From NCBI GenBank assembly GCA_029012365.1, contig JAQXLY010000051.1:1-64000 (forward strand): 64,000 nucleotides of DNA, read 5' to 3'. Source of the DNA: Lachnospiraceae bacterium (lineage in GTDB: Bacteria; Bacillota; Clostridia; Lachnospirales; Lachnospiraceae). The position numbers and the translations under genes are program-made. Positions 54,571 through 64,000 of this stretch are shown in pieces; the first letter of the stretch is position 1; every line of letters begins with the position of its first letter. The notes under the pieces are model-generated. The model did not search any database. It was given only the letters and a program-made list of their open reading frames with translations, and was not told where the DNA came from.

Positions 54571-55035
54571 ATGTTAATAAAAACAAGACATTTTGGCGAA
54601 GTAAATCTGGATGAGGAAAAGGTAATCACCTTTGACGAGGGACTAATCGGATTTGAGGATTGCAAAAGGTATACGATTTTGTACAATAATGAGGAAGGCG
54701 GAAACAATACAATTTCATGGCTTCAAAGTCTGGATGTGCCGGAACTGGCACTTCCTGTAATCAGTCCGCTTTCCGTTATGGCGGATTACAATCCGATTGT
54801 AGAGGATGAGGTGCTTTTGCCGCTCGGAGAGCTTACGGAGGAAAACCTTATTATTCTCCTTACCTTAAGCGTGCCGTCGGATATCACAAAGATGTCCGCC
54901 AATTTAAAGGCACCGCTGATTATCAATGCGGATACAAAAAAAGGCTGTCAGATTATTGCAGAGAACCCTGATTATGTGATAAAATATAACATATATGAGC
55001 AGGCGAAAAAATGTAAAGATGCAAAGGGGGAATAG
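54571..55035 (+). CDS. fliW: Flagellar assembly factor FliW
   Basis: 154 aa. Starts [19 protein letters not shown] and contains [17 protein letters not shown] and [16 protein letters not shown]-like C-terminal motifs (here [17 protein letters not shown]). FliW binds CsrA and, alternatively, newly made flagellin, forming a switch that releases flagellin mRNA from CsrA when flagellin is scarce. Two bases before csrA, as in Bacillus and other FliW bacteria. Confidence 0.95.
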   Translation: MLIKTRHFGEVNLDEEKVITFDEGLIGFEDCKRYTILYNNEEGGNNTISWLQSLDVPELALPVISPLSVMADYNPIVEDEVLLPLGELTEENLIILLTLSVPSDITKMSANLKAPLIINADTKKGCQIIAENPDYVIKYNIYEQAKKCKDAKGE

Positions 55036-55037
55036 GA

Positions 55038-55256
55038 ATGTTAGCCCTGTCGAGAAAAGTAAACGAATCTATTATGATTGGTCATGACATAGAGATTACT
55101 GTTCTTGAAATCAAAGGAGAACAGGTAAAGATTGGAATCAATGCGCCGAAATCAGTGCCGCTTTACCGAAAGGAAATCTATGTGCAGATTCAGGAGGCGA
55201 ATAAGGAAGCGGTTTCTACCGAAGCATCGCCGGATGTACTAAAGAATATGTTTTAA
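55038..55256 (+). CDS. csrA: Translational regulator CsrA
   Basis: 72 aa. [35 protein letters not shown] and VPLYRKEIY give the complete RNA-binding beta-sheet with the basic residues near position 4-7 and 44. It binds GGA motifs in mRNA leaders; the flagellin leaders at 19.6 and 21.7 kb carry such hairpins. Controlled by FliW, encoded immediately upstream. A strong terminator follows, so the fliW-csrA unit ends here. Confidence 0.96.
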   Translation: MLALSRKVNESIMIGHDIEITVLEIKGEQVKIGINAPKSVPLYRKEIYVQIQEANKEAVSTEASPDVLKNMF

Positions 55257-55259
55257 TGA

Positions 55260-55306
55260 AAACGGTGAAAAGTTTTCCGAAACGGGTTAACTTTTCACCG
55301 TTTTTG
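55260..55306 (+). terminator. Terminator after csrA
   Basis: 15-bp stem AAACGGTGAAAAGTT / AACTTTTCACCGTTT (55260-55274, 55289-55303) with a 14-base loop and a T5 run. Its right arm overlaps the -35 of the following sigma-28 promoter. Confidence 0.9.
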
Positions 55307-55314
55307 TCCGATAT
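55288..55314 (+). promoter_or_regulatory. Putative sigma-28 promoter of flaG-fliD-fliS
   Basis: TAACTTTT (55288-55295), 11 bases, TCCGATAT (55307-55314). It resembles TAAAGTTT-N11-GCCGATAA, with one base off in the first position of the -10. It restarts transcription after the csrA terminator. Confidence 0.6.
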
Positions 55315-55390
55315 ATTCAGTAAAGGAACGGTTTTCTGCCAGAAAGGAGTCGGCAGAGACTTCGGAGAGAAGAACATGGAGGTGTGTCAA

Positions 55391-55813
55391 ATGAAAATCG
55401 AAAGCGGAATGGTAAACAGACCGGTTTATAATGAGACGCCGGTTAGTCACACAGAGATAAAAACAAAGACGGAGACCCCGGACGCAGTGTATACAAACGG
55501 GAATATGCAGATGTCTGTCGCCTCCTCTGCGGAAAAGGATACAATGGCGGAAACCCATATACAGGAGCAGGCAGGAAACGAAGATGCCGCTTCCAGACGT
55601 ATTAAAAGCGCGGTAGATCATGCCAACCAGACGATGCGGCATGCCAAGACAAAGTGCGAGTTTTCTTATCATGAGGAGACAAAAAGAGTTTCGATTAAAG
55701 TGATTGATGAGGATACCGAAGAAGTAATACGTGAGATTCCGCCGGAAGAAACCTTAGAGATGCTGTCTAAAATATGGGAGCTTGCCGGCATTATGGTGGA
55801 TGAGAAGAGATAG
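55391..55813 (+). CDS. flaG: FlaG-family flagellar protein
   Basis: 140 aa from ATG 55391, seven bases after GGAGG. Earlier starts would run through the terminator and promoter. The N-terminal half is polar and low-complexity. The C-terminal half matches FlaG: FSYHEETKRVSIKVIDEDTE, then VIREIPPEETLEML. FlaG influences filament length; it commonly lies just before fliD. Mild confidence for exact role. Confidence 0.82.
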   Translation: MKIESGMVNRPVYNETPVSHTEIKTKTETPDAVYTNGNMQMSVASSAEKDTMAETHIQEQAGNEDAASRRIKSAVDHANQTMRHAKTKCEFSYHEETKRVSIKVIDEDTEEVIREIPPEETLEMLSKIWELAGIMVDEKR

Positions 55814-55863
55814 AAAGGGTCAGTCGGTTTCAGAAGTAGAGAAACCGGGAAACGGAGGCTGTT

Positions 55864-58179
55864 ATGGGAATAGGACTATCCGGAATGATTTCGGGACTGG
55901 ATACAGATACATTGATTAAGCAGTTGATGTCTGCGGAGCGGACGAGAGTAACTAAGGTAGAGAATAAAATTACGAAACATGAATGGCTGACGGAAAAGTG
56001 GAAGGGACTAAATACAAAGATATATTCTATGTACACTGGTTCTCTTGCTAAGATGAAGACGCAGGGAAACTATCTTACAAAAAAGACCTCCACATCGAAT
56101 GACAAGGTAGTAAAGGCTACTGCCGGTGCGACAGCACCAATCGGTACGCATTATGTGACGGTAGAATCCGTGGCAAGTGCCCAGTATGTAACAGGCGGCA
56201 CCTTTACAGCTGCCGAAAAGCTGACAAGTAAGTCAAAGCTTGTGGATGCGGGAGTTGCCGCAGGTACAAGGATTTCTGTCAGCTGCGGCGATAAGTCGGA
56301 AGAATTAATTGTTGATGAGAACACTACCTTTGCAAATTTTTCCGAAACGTGCAAGGCTGCGGGGCTGAATGTTAATTTTGATGAGGTGAGACAGTGCCTT
56401 TATATCAGCTCCAGACAAAGCGGCACGGAGAACAAATTTTCCATAACGACCAGTAAGGAGAATACAGCCAGTGCCGGAGCGAGAAACAGTATTTATGAGC
56501 TGGCCGGTTACAGCACTATGACGGAAAGTGAAAAGACGGCATTTGATAATGCCATGTCTGTGATAGAGGCAAGCGACTCCGCATCTGTGCGTGCGGTGCT
56601 TGCAAAGGCGGAGAACGGCGAGGAATTAACCGCTGAAGAGAAAAAGATAGAGGATGCCTATCAGCTGCTGTCGGATAAGACGGCAGAAAATGCTGCGGGG
56701 AAGCTTGCAAAAAGTGAGATTGACGCCGGTATATCAGCTCAGATAAAGGATGCGATTCAGAATAAGTCGGCTGTGACTATATACGGTAAAGAGCTTACCG
56801 CAGAGCAGGCCACTGCGTTACAGGCGGAAGCGGAGCGTATGGCAAAGGTAGAGTATGAAACGGATTTATTCCAGTCGGTTTACGGCGAGGATGAATTATT
56901 AAAGACGAAATCCTACGGGGAGCTGAAACAGCTGAAGGAAAAGGTTGCGGATGAACTGACAGAGGAGGAGCAGAATATTTTGGCTGCGTATGAAGCCAAG
57001 GAAGCTGATTTCTTAAGTGAGCTTGGAACATATACCGAAGGTACAGGATATAGCGGGGCAGGATATGCAGCCTATTACGAGAGGTCCCTGCAGGCATTTG
57101 CGGAGGATGAGACTAAAGAATACAACGGTTCTGCTGAGGCTGTTGCTGCTTTCGATGCAAAGAAAGCGGAAATATTAGCAAGTAATTCCGCAGATATAAC
57201 GACTGCAAAGACAGAATTGGCAGGACAGATTGATATTTATGCCGATGTGAACCGTTTTGATGAAGCTTCCGATGCTTTGAATGCTATCGGTCTGGGGAAT
57301 ATTGACGGGAGCACTGTAAGCGCCGGTTCGGGTGCCGGAGGCATGACCGTGTTTGAAGCAAATGATGCAAGGGTGACGGTAAACGGTGCGGTGATAGAGT
57401 CTTCCACGAATAATATTTCGGTAAACGGACTTAATCTGGAGCTGGTATCCGCGGCACCGGGCGAGACGATTTCCGTTAATGTGTCACAGGATACAGATCG
57501 TGTTTACGATATGGTGAAGCAGTTTGTAAAGGATTATAATGAGGTGCTGGACGCACTTAATACTGCATATTATGCGGAGTCTGCAAGAGGGTATGACCCG
57601 CTTACGGATGAGCAGAAGGATGCCATGAGTGATACGGAAGTAGAGAAGTGGGAGACAAAAATAAAGGATTCGTTGCTTCGGCGTGATAATACACTCGGCT
57701 CTTTAATCAATTCCATGCGCACCGCCTTAAACGGCTGTGTGACGGTAGACGGAAAGGATTACGCACTTTCTTCTTTCGGTATCTGTACTACGAAGTATTC
57801 CGAAAAGGGAAAGCTTCACATCTACGGGGATCAGGAAGATTCGGAAGGAATGCTTTACGACGACAAGCTTCGTAAGGCTATAGAGGAAGACCCGGAAACG
57901 GTAATGGAGGTATTACAGAAGATATCCAAGGATTTGTATGATACCATGGCCGATAAAATGAAGGCAACGGAATTAAGCAGCGCACTTACCTTTTATAATG
58001 ATAAGCAGCTTACGAAGGAGCTTACGAGCTATAAAAAGGATTTAAGCAAGGAGGAGGATCGTCTGACGGAGATAGAGGATCGGTATTATAAGCAGTTTGC
58101 ATCCATGGAAACTGCCCTCAGCAAGCTTAGCAGCCAGTCAAGCTCTCTGGCCTCCATGCTGGGGATGGGGCAGTATTAA
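55864..58179 (+). CDS. fliD: Flagellar hook-associated protein 2, filament cap (FliD)
   Basis: 771 aa. N-terminal FliD motif (GLSGMISGLDTDTLIKQLMS and the TKVENKITKHEW coil), then IGTHYVTVESVASAQYVT, and a C-terminal region with NVSQDTDRVYDMVKQFVKDY and LSKEEDRLTEIEDRYYKQFA. Residues about 215-470 are an unusual Glu/Ala/Lys-rich, mostly helical insert, making it much longer than the ~470-residue enterobacterial FliD. It caps the growing filament and assembles flagellin. ATG 55864 after GGAGG. Confidence 0.92.
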   Translation: MGIGLSGMISGLDTDTLIKQLMSAERTRVTKVENKITKHEWLTEKWKGLNTKIYSMYTGSLAKMKTQGNYLTKKTSTSNDKVVKATAGATAPIGTHYVTVESVASAQYVTGGTFTAAEKLTSKSKLVDAGVAAGTRISVSCGDKSEELIVDENTTFANFSETCKAAGLNVNFDEVRQCLYISSRQSGTENKFSITTSKENTASAGARNSIYELAGYSTMTESEKTAFDNAMSVIEASDSASVRAVLAKAENGEELTAEEKKIEDAYQLLSDKTAENAAGKLAKSEIDAGISAQIKDAIQNKSAVTIYGKELTAEQATALQAEAERMAKVEYETDLFQSVYGEDELLKTKSYGELKQLKEKVADELTEEEQNILAAYEAKEADFLSELGTYTEGTGYSGAGYAAYYERSLQAFAEDETKEYNGSAEAVAAFDAKKAEILASNSADITTAKTELAGQIDIYADVNRFDEASDALNAIGLGNIDGSTVSAGSGAGGMTVFEANDARVTVNGAVIESSTNNISVNGLNLELVSAAPGETISVNVSQDTDRVYDMVKQFVKDYNEVLDALNTAYYAESARGYDPLTDEQKDAMSDTEVEKWETKIKDSLLRRDNTLGSLINSMRTALNGCVTVDGKDYALSSFGICTTKYSEKGKLHIYGDQEDSEGMLYDDKLRKAIEEDPETVMEVLQKISKDLYDTMADKMKATELSSALTFYNDKQLTKELTSYKKDLSKEEDRLTEIEDRYYKQFASMETALSKLSSQSSSLASMLGMGQY

Positions 58180-58215
58180 GGATAAGTAGAGGAAACGGAA
58201 AGGAAGGGATTTCTT

Positions 58216-58599
58216 ATGCCACCAACAAATGCAGCAAGTTTATATCAGGGAACCAAAATTAATACAGCTTCACCGGCAGAATTAACGCTGATGCTGTATG
58301 ACGGAGCAATTAAGTTTTGCAATATTGCCATGCTGGGGCTTGAAAAGGCAGACTATGAGAAGGCAAGCACTTACATAATCAAGGTACAGAACATTATTAC
58401 GGAATTTCGCTCGACACTGGATTTTAAGTATGCCACAGCGAAGGATTTTGATATGATTTATGAGTATATTTACGGACTTCTGGTGCAGGCTAATATAAAA
58501 AAGGACATCGGATTATTAGAGGATGCCCTGGGACAGATTCGTAATATGCGGGATCTGTGGAAAGAAGTAATGCGTAAGAATAATATATACGTAAAATAA
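58216..58599 (+). CDS. fliS: Flagellin export chaperone FliS
   Basis: 127 aa, family length. LYQGTKINTASPAELTLMLY and MLYDGAIKFCNIAMLGLEKADY carry the tyrosine and leucine residues typical of FliS, and the C-terminal LRNMRDLWKEVM-like helix is present (QIRNMRDLWKEVM). It binds the disordered C-terminus of flagellin to prevent premature polymerisation. ATG 58216 follows GGAAGGGA, 36 bases after fliD. Confidence 0.95.
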   Translation: MPPTNAASLYQGTKINTASPAELTLMLYDGAIKFCNIAMLGLEKADYEKASTYIIKVQNIITEFRSTLDFKYATAKDFDMIYEYIYGLLVQANIKKDIGLLEDALGQIRNMRDLWKEVMRKNNIYVK

Positions 58600-58681
58600 A
58601 AAGAAGAAAAGGTCTGGAACAGCTGTGCCGAAGTGCCCGGCTGTTCTTACTGTCTGTAGAAAGCATTATGGAGGACTGAAA

Positions 58682-59170
58682 TTGACTAGAGAAGAGTTTT
58701 CGACTTGTTTTAAGGTGTTGGAGGACACTATACAAAAGAAGGAACAATATCTGGATGAACTTCTTACCTTGACAAAGGAGCAGGAAAGTATCCTGCTGCA
58801 GGATATATTTAAGATGGATGGGTTTACGGAATGTATGGATAAAAAGGAACCGTATATTAAGAAGATTACAGAGTTTGATGCGGGATTTGAAGCCGTATTT
58901 GCAAAAATGAAGCCGGTCATGGAAACATATAAAAGCGAATTTGAGGCACGTATCCGCGTTCTGCAGCAAAGGATTAAAACGGTACTGGAAAAGGGTGCTG
59001 CGCTTTGTACACTGGAAGAGCAGAATAAAATACGTTTGGAGCATTGCTTAAAGGATAAAAAGCAGGAAATCAAAAATTTCAAAAGAAGCAGCAATACTGT
59101 AAGCAGCTACTATAAAAATATGTCGGGGGCACTTACGGATCAGTCATTTTTTATGGACAAGAAAAAGTAA
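58682..59170 (+). CDS. FliT-like flagellar chaperone candidate
   Basis: 162 aa from TTG 58682, seven bases after GGAGG; an upstream in-frame start at 58625 has no ribosome site. Helical and coiled, with no membrane segment. Its position after fliS and its size fit a FliT- or FlgN-like export chaperone (for FliD), but clear motifs are not visible, so the name is by context. Confidence 0.6.
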   Translation: MTREEFSTCFKVLEDTIQKKEQYLDELLTLTKEQESILLQDIFKMDGFTECMDKKEPYIKKITEFDAGFEAVFAKMKPVMETYKSEFEARIRVLQQRIKTVLEKGAALCTLEEQNKIRLEHCLKDKKQEIKNFKRSSNTVSSYYKNMSGALTDQSFFMDKKK

Positions 59171-59182
59171 AGGAGGGCTGTT

Positions 59183-60928
59183 ATGAGAAAAGCAGGAAAA
59201 GCAGTTGCATTTTTGCTCGGTTTATTATCGATGTCATTGTTTACGGGAGAAAAGCATGCAAATGCGGCAGGAAATGCAACGATGCTTCCGGATACGGCCA
59301 TTAAGGTAGACTATGAATATGAAGAGATGGAAGTAACCGGAGGACAGAATACGGTAATTTATTATACAGATAGTGTGAATGCCGTCTCATGGGAGTCGGC
59401 GAAAGTCGGTGCGGATGGGAAGGCGGTATTTGATATTTCCTGGGTAAAGCCGGGGCTGACAACCCGTATTTATTTAAAGGGAGATAAAGATACTTTGGTG
59501 ACGGCCCGCTATATTGAGGCACAGGAGAAGCTTACCGCAGAGTTTGTGGGGGACATTTCTGCCGCAGATGTTGTTGACATTGAGGAGTGGAAGCGGGTTT
59601 ACGATAATTACACGAATTTTTCCGGTGAAACGGGCTACATTTTGTTCTTTTTGAAACAGGGAGGTGCAGAGACAGCATTTTTCGATGTGGACCGGATTGA
59701 GTGGAAAAAAGGGGCGGACGGCAACTGGCAGCCTTTCGACCGGCTGGATCTCGGTCAGATGAATGCAAAGGGTACAACACTGTACTTTAGAATTAAGGCG
59801 GTGAATGATGAAGATACCGCAGACGGTATGAGCGGAAAACGGTACAGCTCGGATGCCAAGATATTTCTGCAAAGGACGGCGGTAGCTCCTACAGTGAATG
59901 TGAATAACGCGGCAATGTCGCTTGCCCTCAGGAACGGAATGGAATATTCTTTAAATGATAAAGATTGGTTTCTGATTCCGACTTATTCAAAGAGTGCAAC
60001 AGGAAACGATATTTCTATTCCTGTAGTGGATTTTGATGTCCTTCCGAAAACGAACCGGCGTGTTACAACAGTGGCGGTTCAGCTTGTTCTCGGAGTGGAA
60101 TCAAACAGAAAAATAGACGCCTCCCTGATTACGGATTATCCGGGAAAGTATCAGTATGAAACGAATGAGGCCGGAGATATTACCGGGATTTATGTTTATG
60201 TACGTGTTGCGGCAAGTGAACATAAATCCGCCTCAAAGACCGAGAAGGTTCTGGTTCCGTTTTCGGTTGCGGATCCGGATGTGGAAAATGACATTACACT
60301 TGTATATCAGAATACAAAGAGCGGAACAAGCGGTGTTATGATTACCAACAATACAACGGAAAAGAACGGTGTTAATTATCAGTATGCGGTTGTCGAGAAC
60401 CCGGATAATTTAACGGCAGAAGAGCTGAGCGAACTGAAATGGAGTACGTTAAAGGCGGGAAAGACAGTAAAAATAGGCAGTACAAAGGCGCTGACGGGGC
60501 AGTATTTCATTTTCCGTGTGGCGGCGGAGAGTAAGCAGGAGCTGCCGTCCAGCTATGAGAAATATCCTTATCAGATTTTGTATGATAAGGTAACATATGC
60601 GGCAATTTCCAATACCTCCTTATATCCGGGAGGCGTTATTACAGCGGTTACCGGTAATAATGCAATTTCAGGGGAGATTACGTATACATGGGAGCGGAGC
60701 GCAACGGCAACCGGTACTTATACGAAGATAGCATCAGGAACCGGTTACGCAAATAGCAAGTATACAATTAAGGAAAGTGACATCGGGTATTATATCCGTG
60801 TCGTAATTTCCAATACCTCCGTTACCGGTGAGAAGGCAAGTGTAACGAGTAAATGCAGCGGCAAAATCGTAAAAGACCCGACGGCACCGACACCGTCTCC
60901 TACACCGGGTCCGACACCTGCACCGTAG
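59183..60928 (+). CDS. Secreted Ig-like surface protein with Pro-rich tail
   Basis: 581 aa. Signal peptide (MRKAGKAVAFLLGLLSM with likely cleavage after HANA). The mature protein has beta-rich modules with repeated 'Y-x-V/I' patterns, a last Ig-like module (residues about 480-565; ITYTWERSATATGTYTKIAS) and a short TPSPTPGPTPAP end. There is no LPXTG, membrane anchor or repeat for wall binding in the tail. It begins 12 bases after the FliT-like gene with AAAGGAGG, so it is translated with the flagellar cluster. No known function; it may bind a surface partner of the flagellum. Confidence 0.7.
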   Translation: MRKAGKAVAFLLGLLSMSLFTGEKHANAAGNATMLPDTAIKVDYEYEEMEVTGGQNTVIYYTDSVNAVSWESAKVGADGKAVFDISWVKPGLTTRIYLKGDKDTLVTARYIEAQEKLTAEFVGDISAADVVDIEEWKRVYDNYTNFSGETGYILFFLKQGGAETAFFDVDRIEWKKGADGNWQPFDRLDLGQMNAKGTTLYFRIKAVNDEDTADGMSGKRYSSDAKIFLQRTAVAPTVNVNNAAMSLALRNGMEYSLNDKDWFLIPTYSKSATGNDISIPVVDFDVLPKTNRRVTTVAVQLVLGVESNRKIDASLITDYPGKYQYETNEAGDITGIYVYVRVAASEHKSASKTEKVLVPFSVADPDVENDITLVYQNTKSGTSGVMITNNTTEKNGVNYQYAVVENPDNLTAEELSELKWSTLKAGKTVKIGSTKALTGQYFIFRVAAESKQELPSSYEKYPYQILYDKVTYAAISNTSLYPGGVITAVTGNNAISGEITYTWERSATATGTYTKIASGTGYANSKYTIKESDIGYYIRVVISNTSVTGEKASVTSKCSGKIVKDPTAPTPSPTPGPTPAP

Positions 60929-60942
60929 ATTGGAGAATGCAG

Positions 60943-63900
60943 ATGATGAAGTGGCGTCATTATTTTACAAGTACAATAATCGGCAGAGGACAGAATTATT
61001 ATAATAAAGGGCGAATTGATAAATTCGAGAAGATAGGAGATAAATATTATGCCGAGTTGAGAGGCAGCCGTCCGTATCAGGTGGTTATTTGGGAAACGGA
61101 AAAAAAAACGGCTGAAAATGTCCTGCAGTTGTATGTATGCGCAGGAGGATGAAGAGGTCCGGCCGTTTGCTGTGAAAAATGTTCCCGGGGCAGAAGAATA
61201 TACATGCTTTGATTTGGCGCATATGACACGGAACATTAAGATGATGAGAAGTCAATTGGAGGCGGCACAAGGGATAATAGAAAAGCAGGAGATAAAGCTG
61301 CAGGCCGTGTCAGTGGGACATATTGATAATTATCATGGAACAGTCATGCCGGCAGGAAGAGCAGTAGCACATTGTAAAACCGCTTACGGGGACATGGCGG
61401 TTGATATTCATTTTACATCCGGTGCGGTGACACAAGCGATCTGCAGGGTGCCGGGGTGCAATAATATTTATTACAGTGGGTATTACAATAAAAATTTATG
61501 TAAGCATCAGCTGGCGGTTATGTTGTTGCTTGCAGAATATATTGACAAGTACAATCCGGGAGACACTACCGGATTAAGCGTACTTGAGATGATGGAGGCC
61601 TATCAGAAGCAATACCGTGGAAAGGTATTGGAAAAGAAGGATGCAAAGGTTCGTGATTTGCAGCTGGAACCGAGACTGGAACGGACCTACAAAGGGTTTG
61701 AGCTTTCTTTTAAAACAGGAGTCCAAAAACTTTTCGTTATAAAAAATCTGGATGAATTCGTTGAAAATGTAGAAGGAAAACAGAACCAGAAGTTTGGTTC
61801 TAAATCGGAAATAAACTTTGGCATACATGAGTTTTCTCCTGAGGCAGAGAGTTACTACAATTTTATCAAAAAGACGGTTCACGGTGAACGATTACGTGTG
61901 GAAGCCGGAGATTTTTATCCCTCTGAGTCCACAAAAGTGGGTAGTAAAATCTTACTGTATGGAAGCCGGATGGATGATTTGTTTGAGATTATGCTGGGAA
62001 GCGATAACGGTATTATGTATCATGACAAATCTGAGGGACAGAAGGACTGCAGACTACTTGCAAAGGAAGGGATGCCGGAACCGGAGCTTTACATAAACGG
62101 TGACTATGAGAACAATGTGTTTAAGGGGATAGAGGTTCGTTGTGAGCTGCCGGAGATTATAAAGGGAGAACAATATTTATATTATATAGAGGATTCGTGC
62201 CTTTATCGGATAGATTCCGCGCGAATGAACTTATTGCTACCTCTGATTAACATGTCATACAACAGAAATGTTCATTTTAAAGTGGGCAGAAAGTCTTTGC
62301 CGGATTTCTATTACCATACATTACCGGTGCTTGATGAATCTGTAACTGTAATTGACAATGTAGGGGAGGAAATAGACAGGTATCTTCCTCCGAGGGTTTC
62401 GTTTAGGTTTTATCTGGATGAAGAGAAGGGCGAACTTTTGTGCAATGCAAAGGCTGTCTATGGCGAAGAAGAATTTTCACTGATGGATCATTTATCGGGA
62501 AATCCACCGGTTATGTCAAAGAGAGATTCCTATGCCGAAGGGGAGGCTTTGGATGCGGTGCTTCGCTATTGCCCTCATGCGGACAAGGAACGGGACTTGT
62601 TTACCTGTGAAGGGGATGATGCTATTTCCGGAATGCTCGAAGCAGGGATAAATGAACTGATGATGTATGGTGACGTTTTATGCACGGACCGGATTAAGCG
62701 TTTGAATTTTCGCAGAAAAACAAAGATGTCGGTCGGTGTATCGCTGGAAGGTGGGCTTTTGGAGCTTCAAATTTCTACGGAGGATTTATCTCCTGAGGAG
62801 CTGCTTGCAGTGTTGGAAAGCTACCGGCGAAAGAAAAAATATCATAGGCTTTCCAATGGTGATTTTGTAAGCACAGAGGATGAAAATCTGGAAATGTTAG
62901 CCTCTTTATTTGACAGTATGCAGATTTCCGCAAAGGATGCTTTAAAGGGAAAGCTTAAGATTCCGGCATACAGGGCATTGTATCTGGACAAAATTCTGGA
63001 GAAAAACGAAAGTCTGTATGTGGAGCGCGACAAGCATTTTAAGAAGCTGATGAAAGAGTTTAAAACGGTGGAGGATTCGGAGTTTGAAGCTCCGGCATCG
63101 TTACAGACGGTGATGAGACCGTATCAAAAGCACGGATTTAGATGGTTAAAAACGTTAGAGACATATGGATTTGGCGGAATTCTGGCGGATGATATGGGCC
63201 TGGGAAAAACATTACAGGTGATTGCTGCTTTGCTGCAGACAAAGGAAGAAAGGCAGAAGGGTGTTTCTCTGATTGTTGCACCTGCTTCGCTGATTTATAA
63301 CTGGCAGGAAGAGTTCGGGAAGTTTGCACCGCAGCTGAGTACAAAGGTGATAAGCGGCGGACAGGCGGAGCGTAAGAAAATGCTGGAACAATACGAGGCG
63401 TATGATGTCATTATCACTTCTTACGACTTATTAAAAAGGGATATTGCGGAATATGAGGACAAAAGCTTTCTCTATCAGATTATCGATGAGGCCCAGTATA
63501 TTAAGAATCATACAACGGCAGCGGCAAAGGCGGTGAAGTGCATTCAGAGTAAAGTAAAATATGCTCTGACGGGAACACCGATTGAAAATCGTCTGAGTGA
63601 GCTGTGGAGTATTTTTGATTATTTGATGCCGGGTTTTTTATATGGGTATGAAACCTTCCGTAAGGAACTGGAAAGTCCGATAGCGAAGGATAAGGACGAA
63701 GCTGCATCCCTGCGTCTGAAACGTATGGTATCACCGTTTATTATGCGGCGGTTAAAACAGGACGTTCTGAAGGAATTGCCGGATAAGCTGGAAGAGATAC
63801 AGTATACTGCATTCGAAGAAAGACAGCGGAAGCTCTACGACGGACAGGTTATGCACATGCAGGAGCTTCTCAGAAAACAGAGCGGTGAAGAGTTTTCCAA

Positions 63901-64000
63901 AAACAAGCTTCTGATTCTTGCAGAATTGACAAAGCTTAGGGAGATATGCTGTGACCCGGGGCTTCTGTATGAAAACTATAACGGAGAATCCGCGAAACGA
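60943..64000 (+). CDS. SNF2-family helicase, frameshifted near the N-terminus and cut by the window end
   Basis: Start ATG 60943 (GGAGA upstream), 15 bases after the surface protein. The first frame ends at TGA 61150. The main frame is +1 relative to it and carries the family: MSCSCMYA (SWIM-like), a later LCKHQLAVMLL zinc segment, and SNF2 motifs GGILADDMGLGKT (Walker A), VAPASLIYNW, IIDEAQYI (DEAQ Walker B) and ALTGTPIENRLSELWS. The frames join if the A9 run at 61100-61108 loses one A (then ...WETEKKRLKMSCSC). So this is either a sequencing error, a recent one-base insertion, or a slippage-controlled gene. A downstream ATG at 61118 could restart translation. The C-terminal helicase part lies beyond 64000. 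Confidence 0.82.
61100..61108 (+). repeat. A9 homopolymer at the helicase frameshift
   Basis: Nine A in a row at the exact place where the helicase reading frame changes. Eight A would give one continuous frame. Such runs are slippage-prone in replication, transcription and sequencing. Confidence 0.8.

Overview
The window reads as chromosomal DNA of a motile, low-to-moderate GC, Gram-positive anaerobe, most likely a gut Lachnospiraceae related to Roseburia, Agathobacter or Lachnospira. The evidence is two tandem CBir1-like flagellins, an flgM-flgN-flgK-flgK-flgL-fliW-csrA-flaG-fliD-fliS cluster, Gram-positive teichoic-acid-type transferases, AGGAGG ribosome sites with frequent TTG/GTG starts, rubredoxin, and GCCGATAT sigma-28 promoters. 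No rRNA, tRNA or CRISPR array was seen. The assignment is inferred from gene content and cannot be fixed to species from this window.

Layout. 1-1.37 kb: a 5'-truncated IS3-family element. 1.68-5.6 kb: an AT-rich two-gene cassette (pentapeptide-repeat membrane protein and PLP-dependent enzyme, convergent and overlapping) enclosed by a 53-bp inverted repeat whose core is a 13-7-13 palindrome, next to a tyrosine recombinase gene. This looks like a DNA inversion switch and is the most novel item in the window. 5.7-7.4 kb: a small protein and an AzgA-type purine permease. 7.5-15.6 kb: a signalling operon of a FecR-domain surface protein with 19 EPTP repeats, CHASE2-adenylate cyclase, GAF-HD-GYP phosphodiesterase, a TIM-barrel protein and a cytoplasmic CZB chemoreceptor. 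15.6-21.8 kb, minus strand: a chemoreceptor-PilZ fusion and two flagellins, each flagellin with its own sigma-28 promoter and a leader that looks like a CsrA target. 22-25.6 kb: a heterodimeric ABC exporter. 25.7-29.9 kb: a duplicated-domain lipoprotein, an MBOAT/DHHW acylation pair and a second lipoprotein. 30-38 kb: primary sigma factor, a membrane chemoreceptor, rubredoxin and topoisomerase IV (parE-parC). 38-46.8 kb: coiled-coil and small unknown proteins, a PHP-domain protein, two giant glycerophosphotransferase/glycosyltransferase fusions and tagD. 47-48.3 kb: lysA. 48.3-59.2 kb: the late flagellar cluster. 59.2-64 kb: a secreted Ig-like protein and a SNF2 helicase gene with a one-base frameshift that runs off the window.

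How the parts fit. The dominant theme is motility and its control. FlgM (anti-sigma-28), FliW and CsrA are encoded in one cluster, and the flagellins they are expected to regulate lie about 27 kb away behind sigma-28 promoters with GGA-loop hairpins in their leaders. Three chemoreceptors, one carrying a c-di-GMP-binding PilZ domain, an HD-GYP c-di-GMP phosphodiesterase and a class III adenylate cyclase suggest that second messengers feed into motility. A second theme is cell-surface construction: teichoic-acid-like polymer, MBOAT acylation and proline-rich surface proteins.
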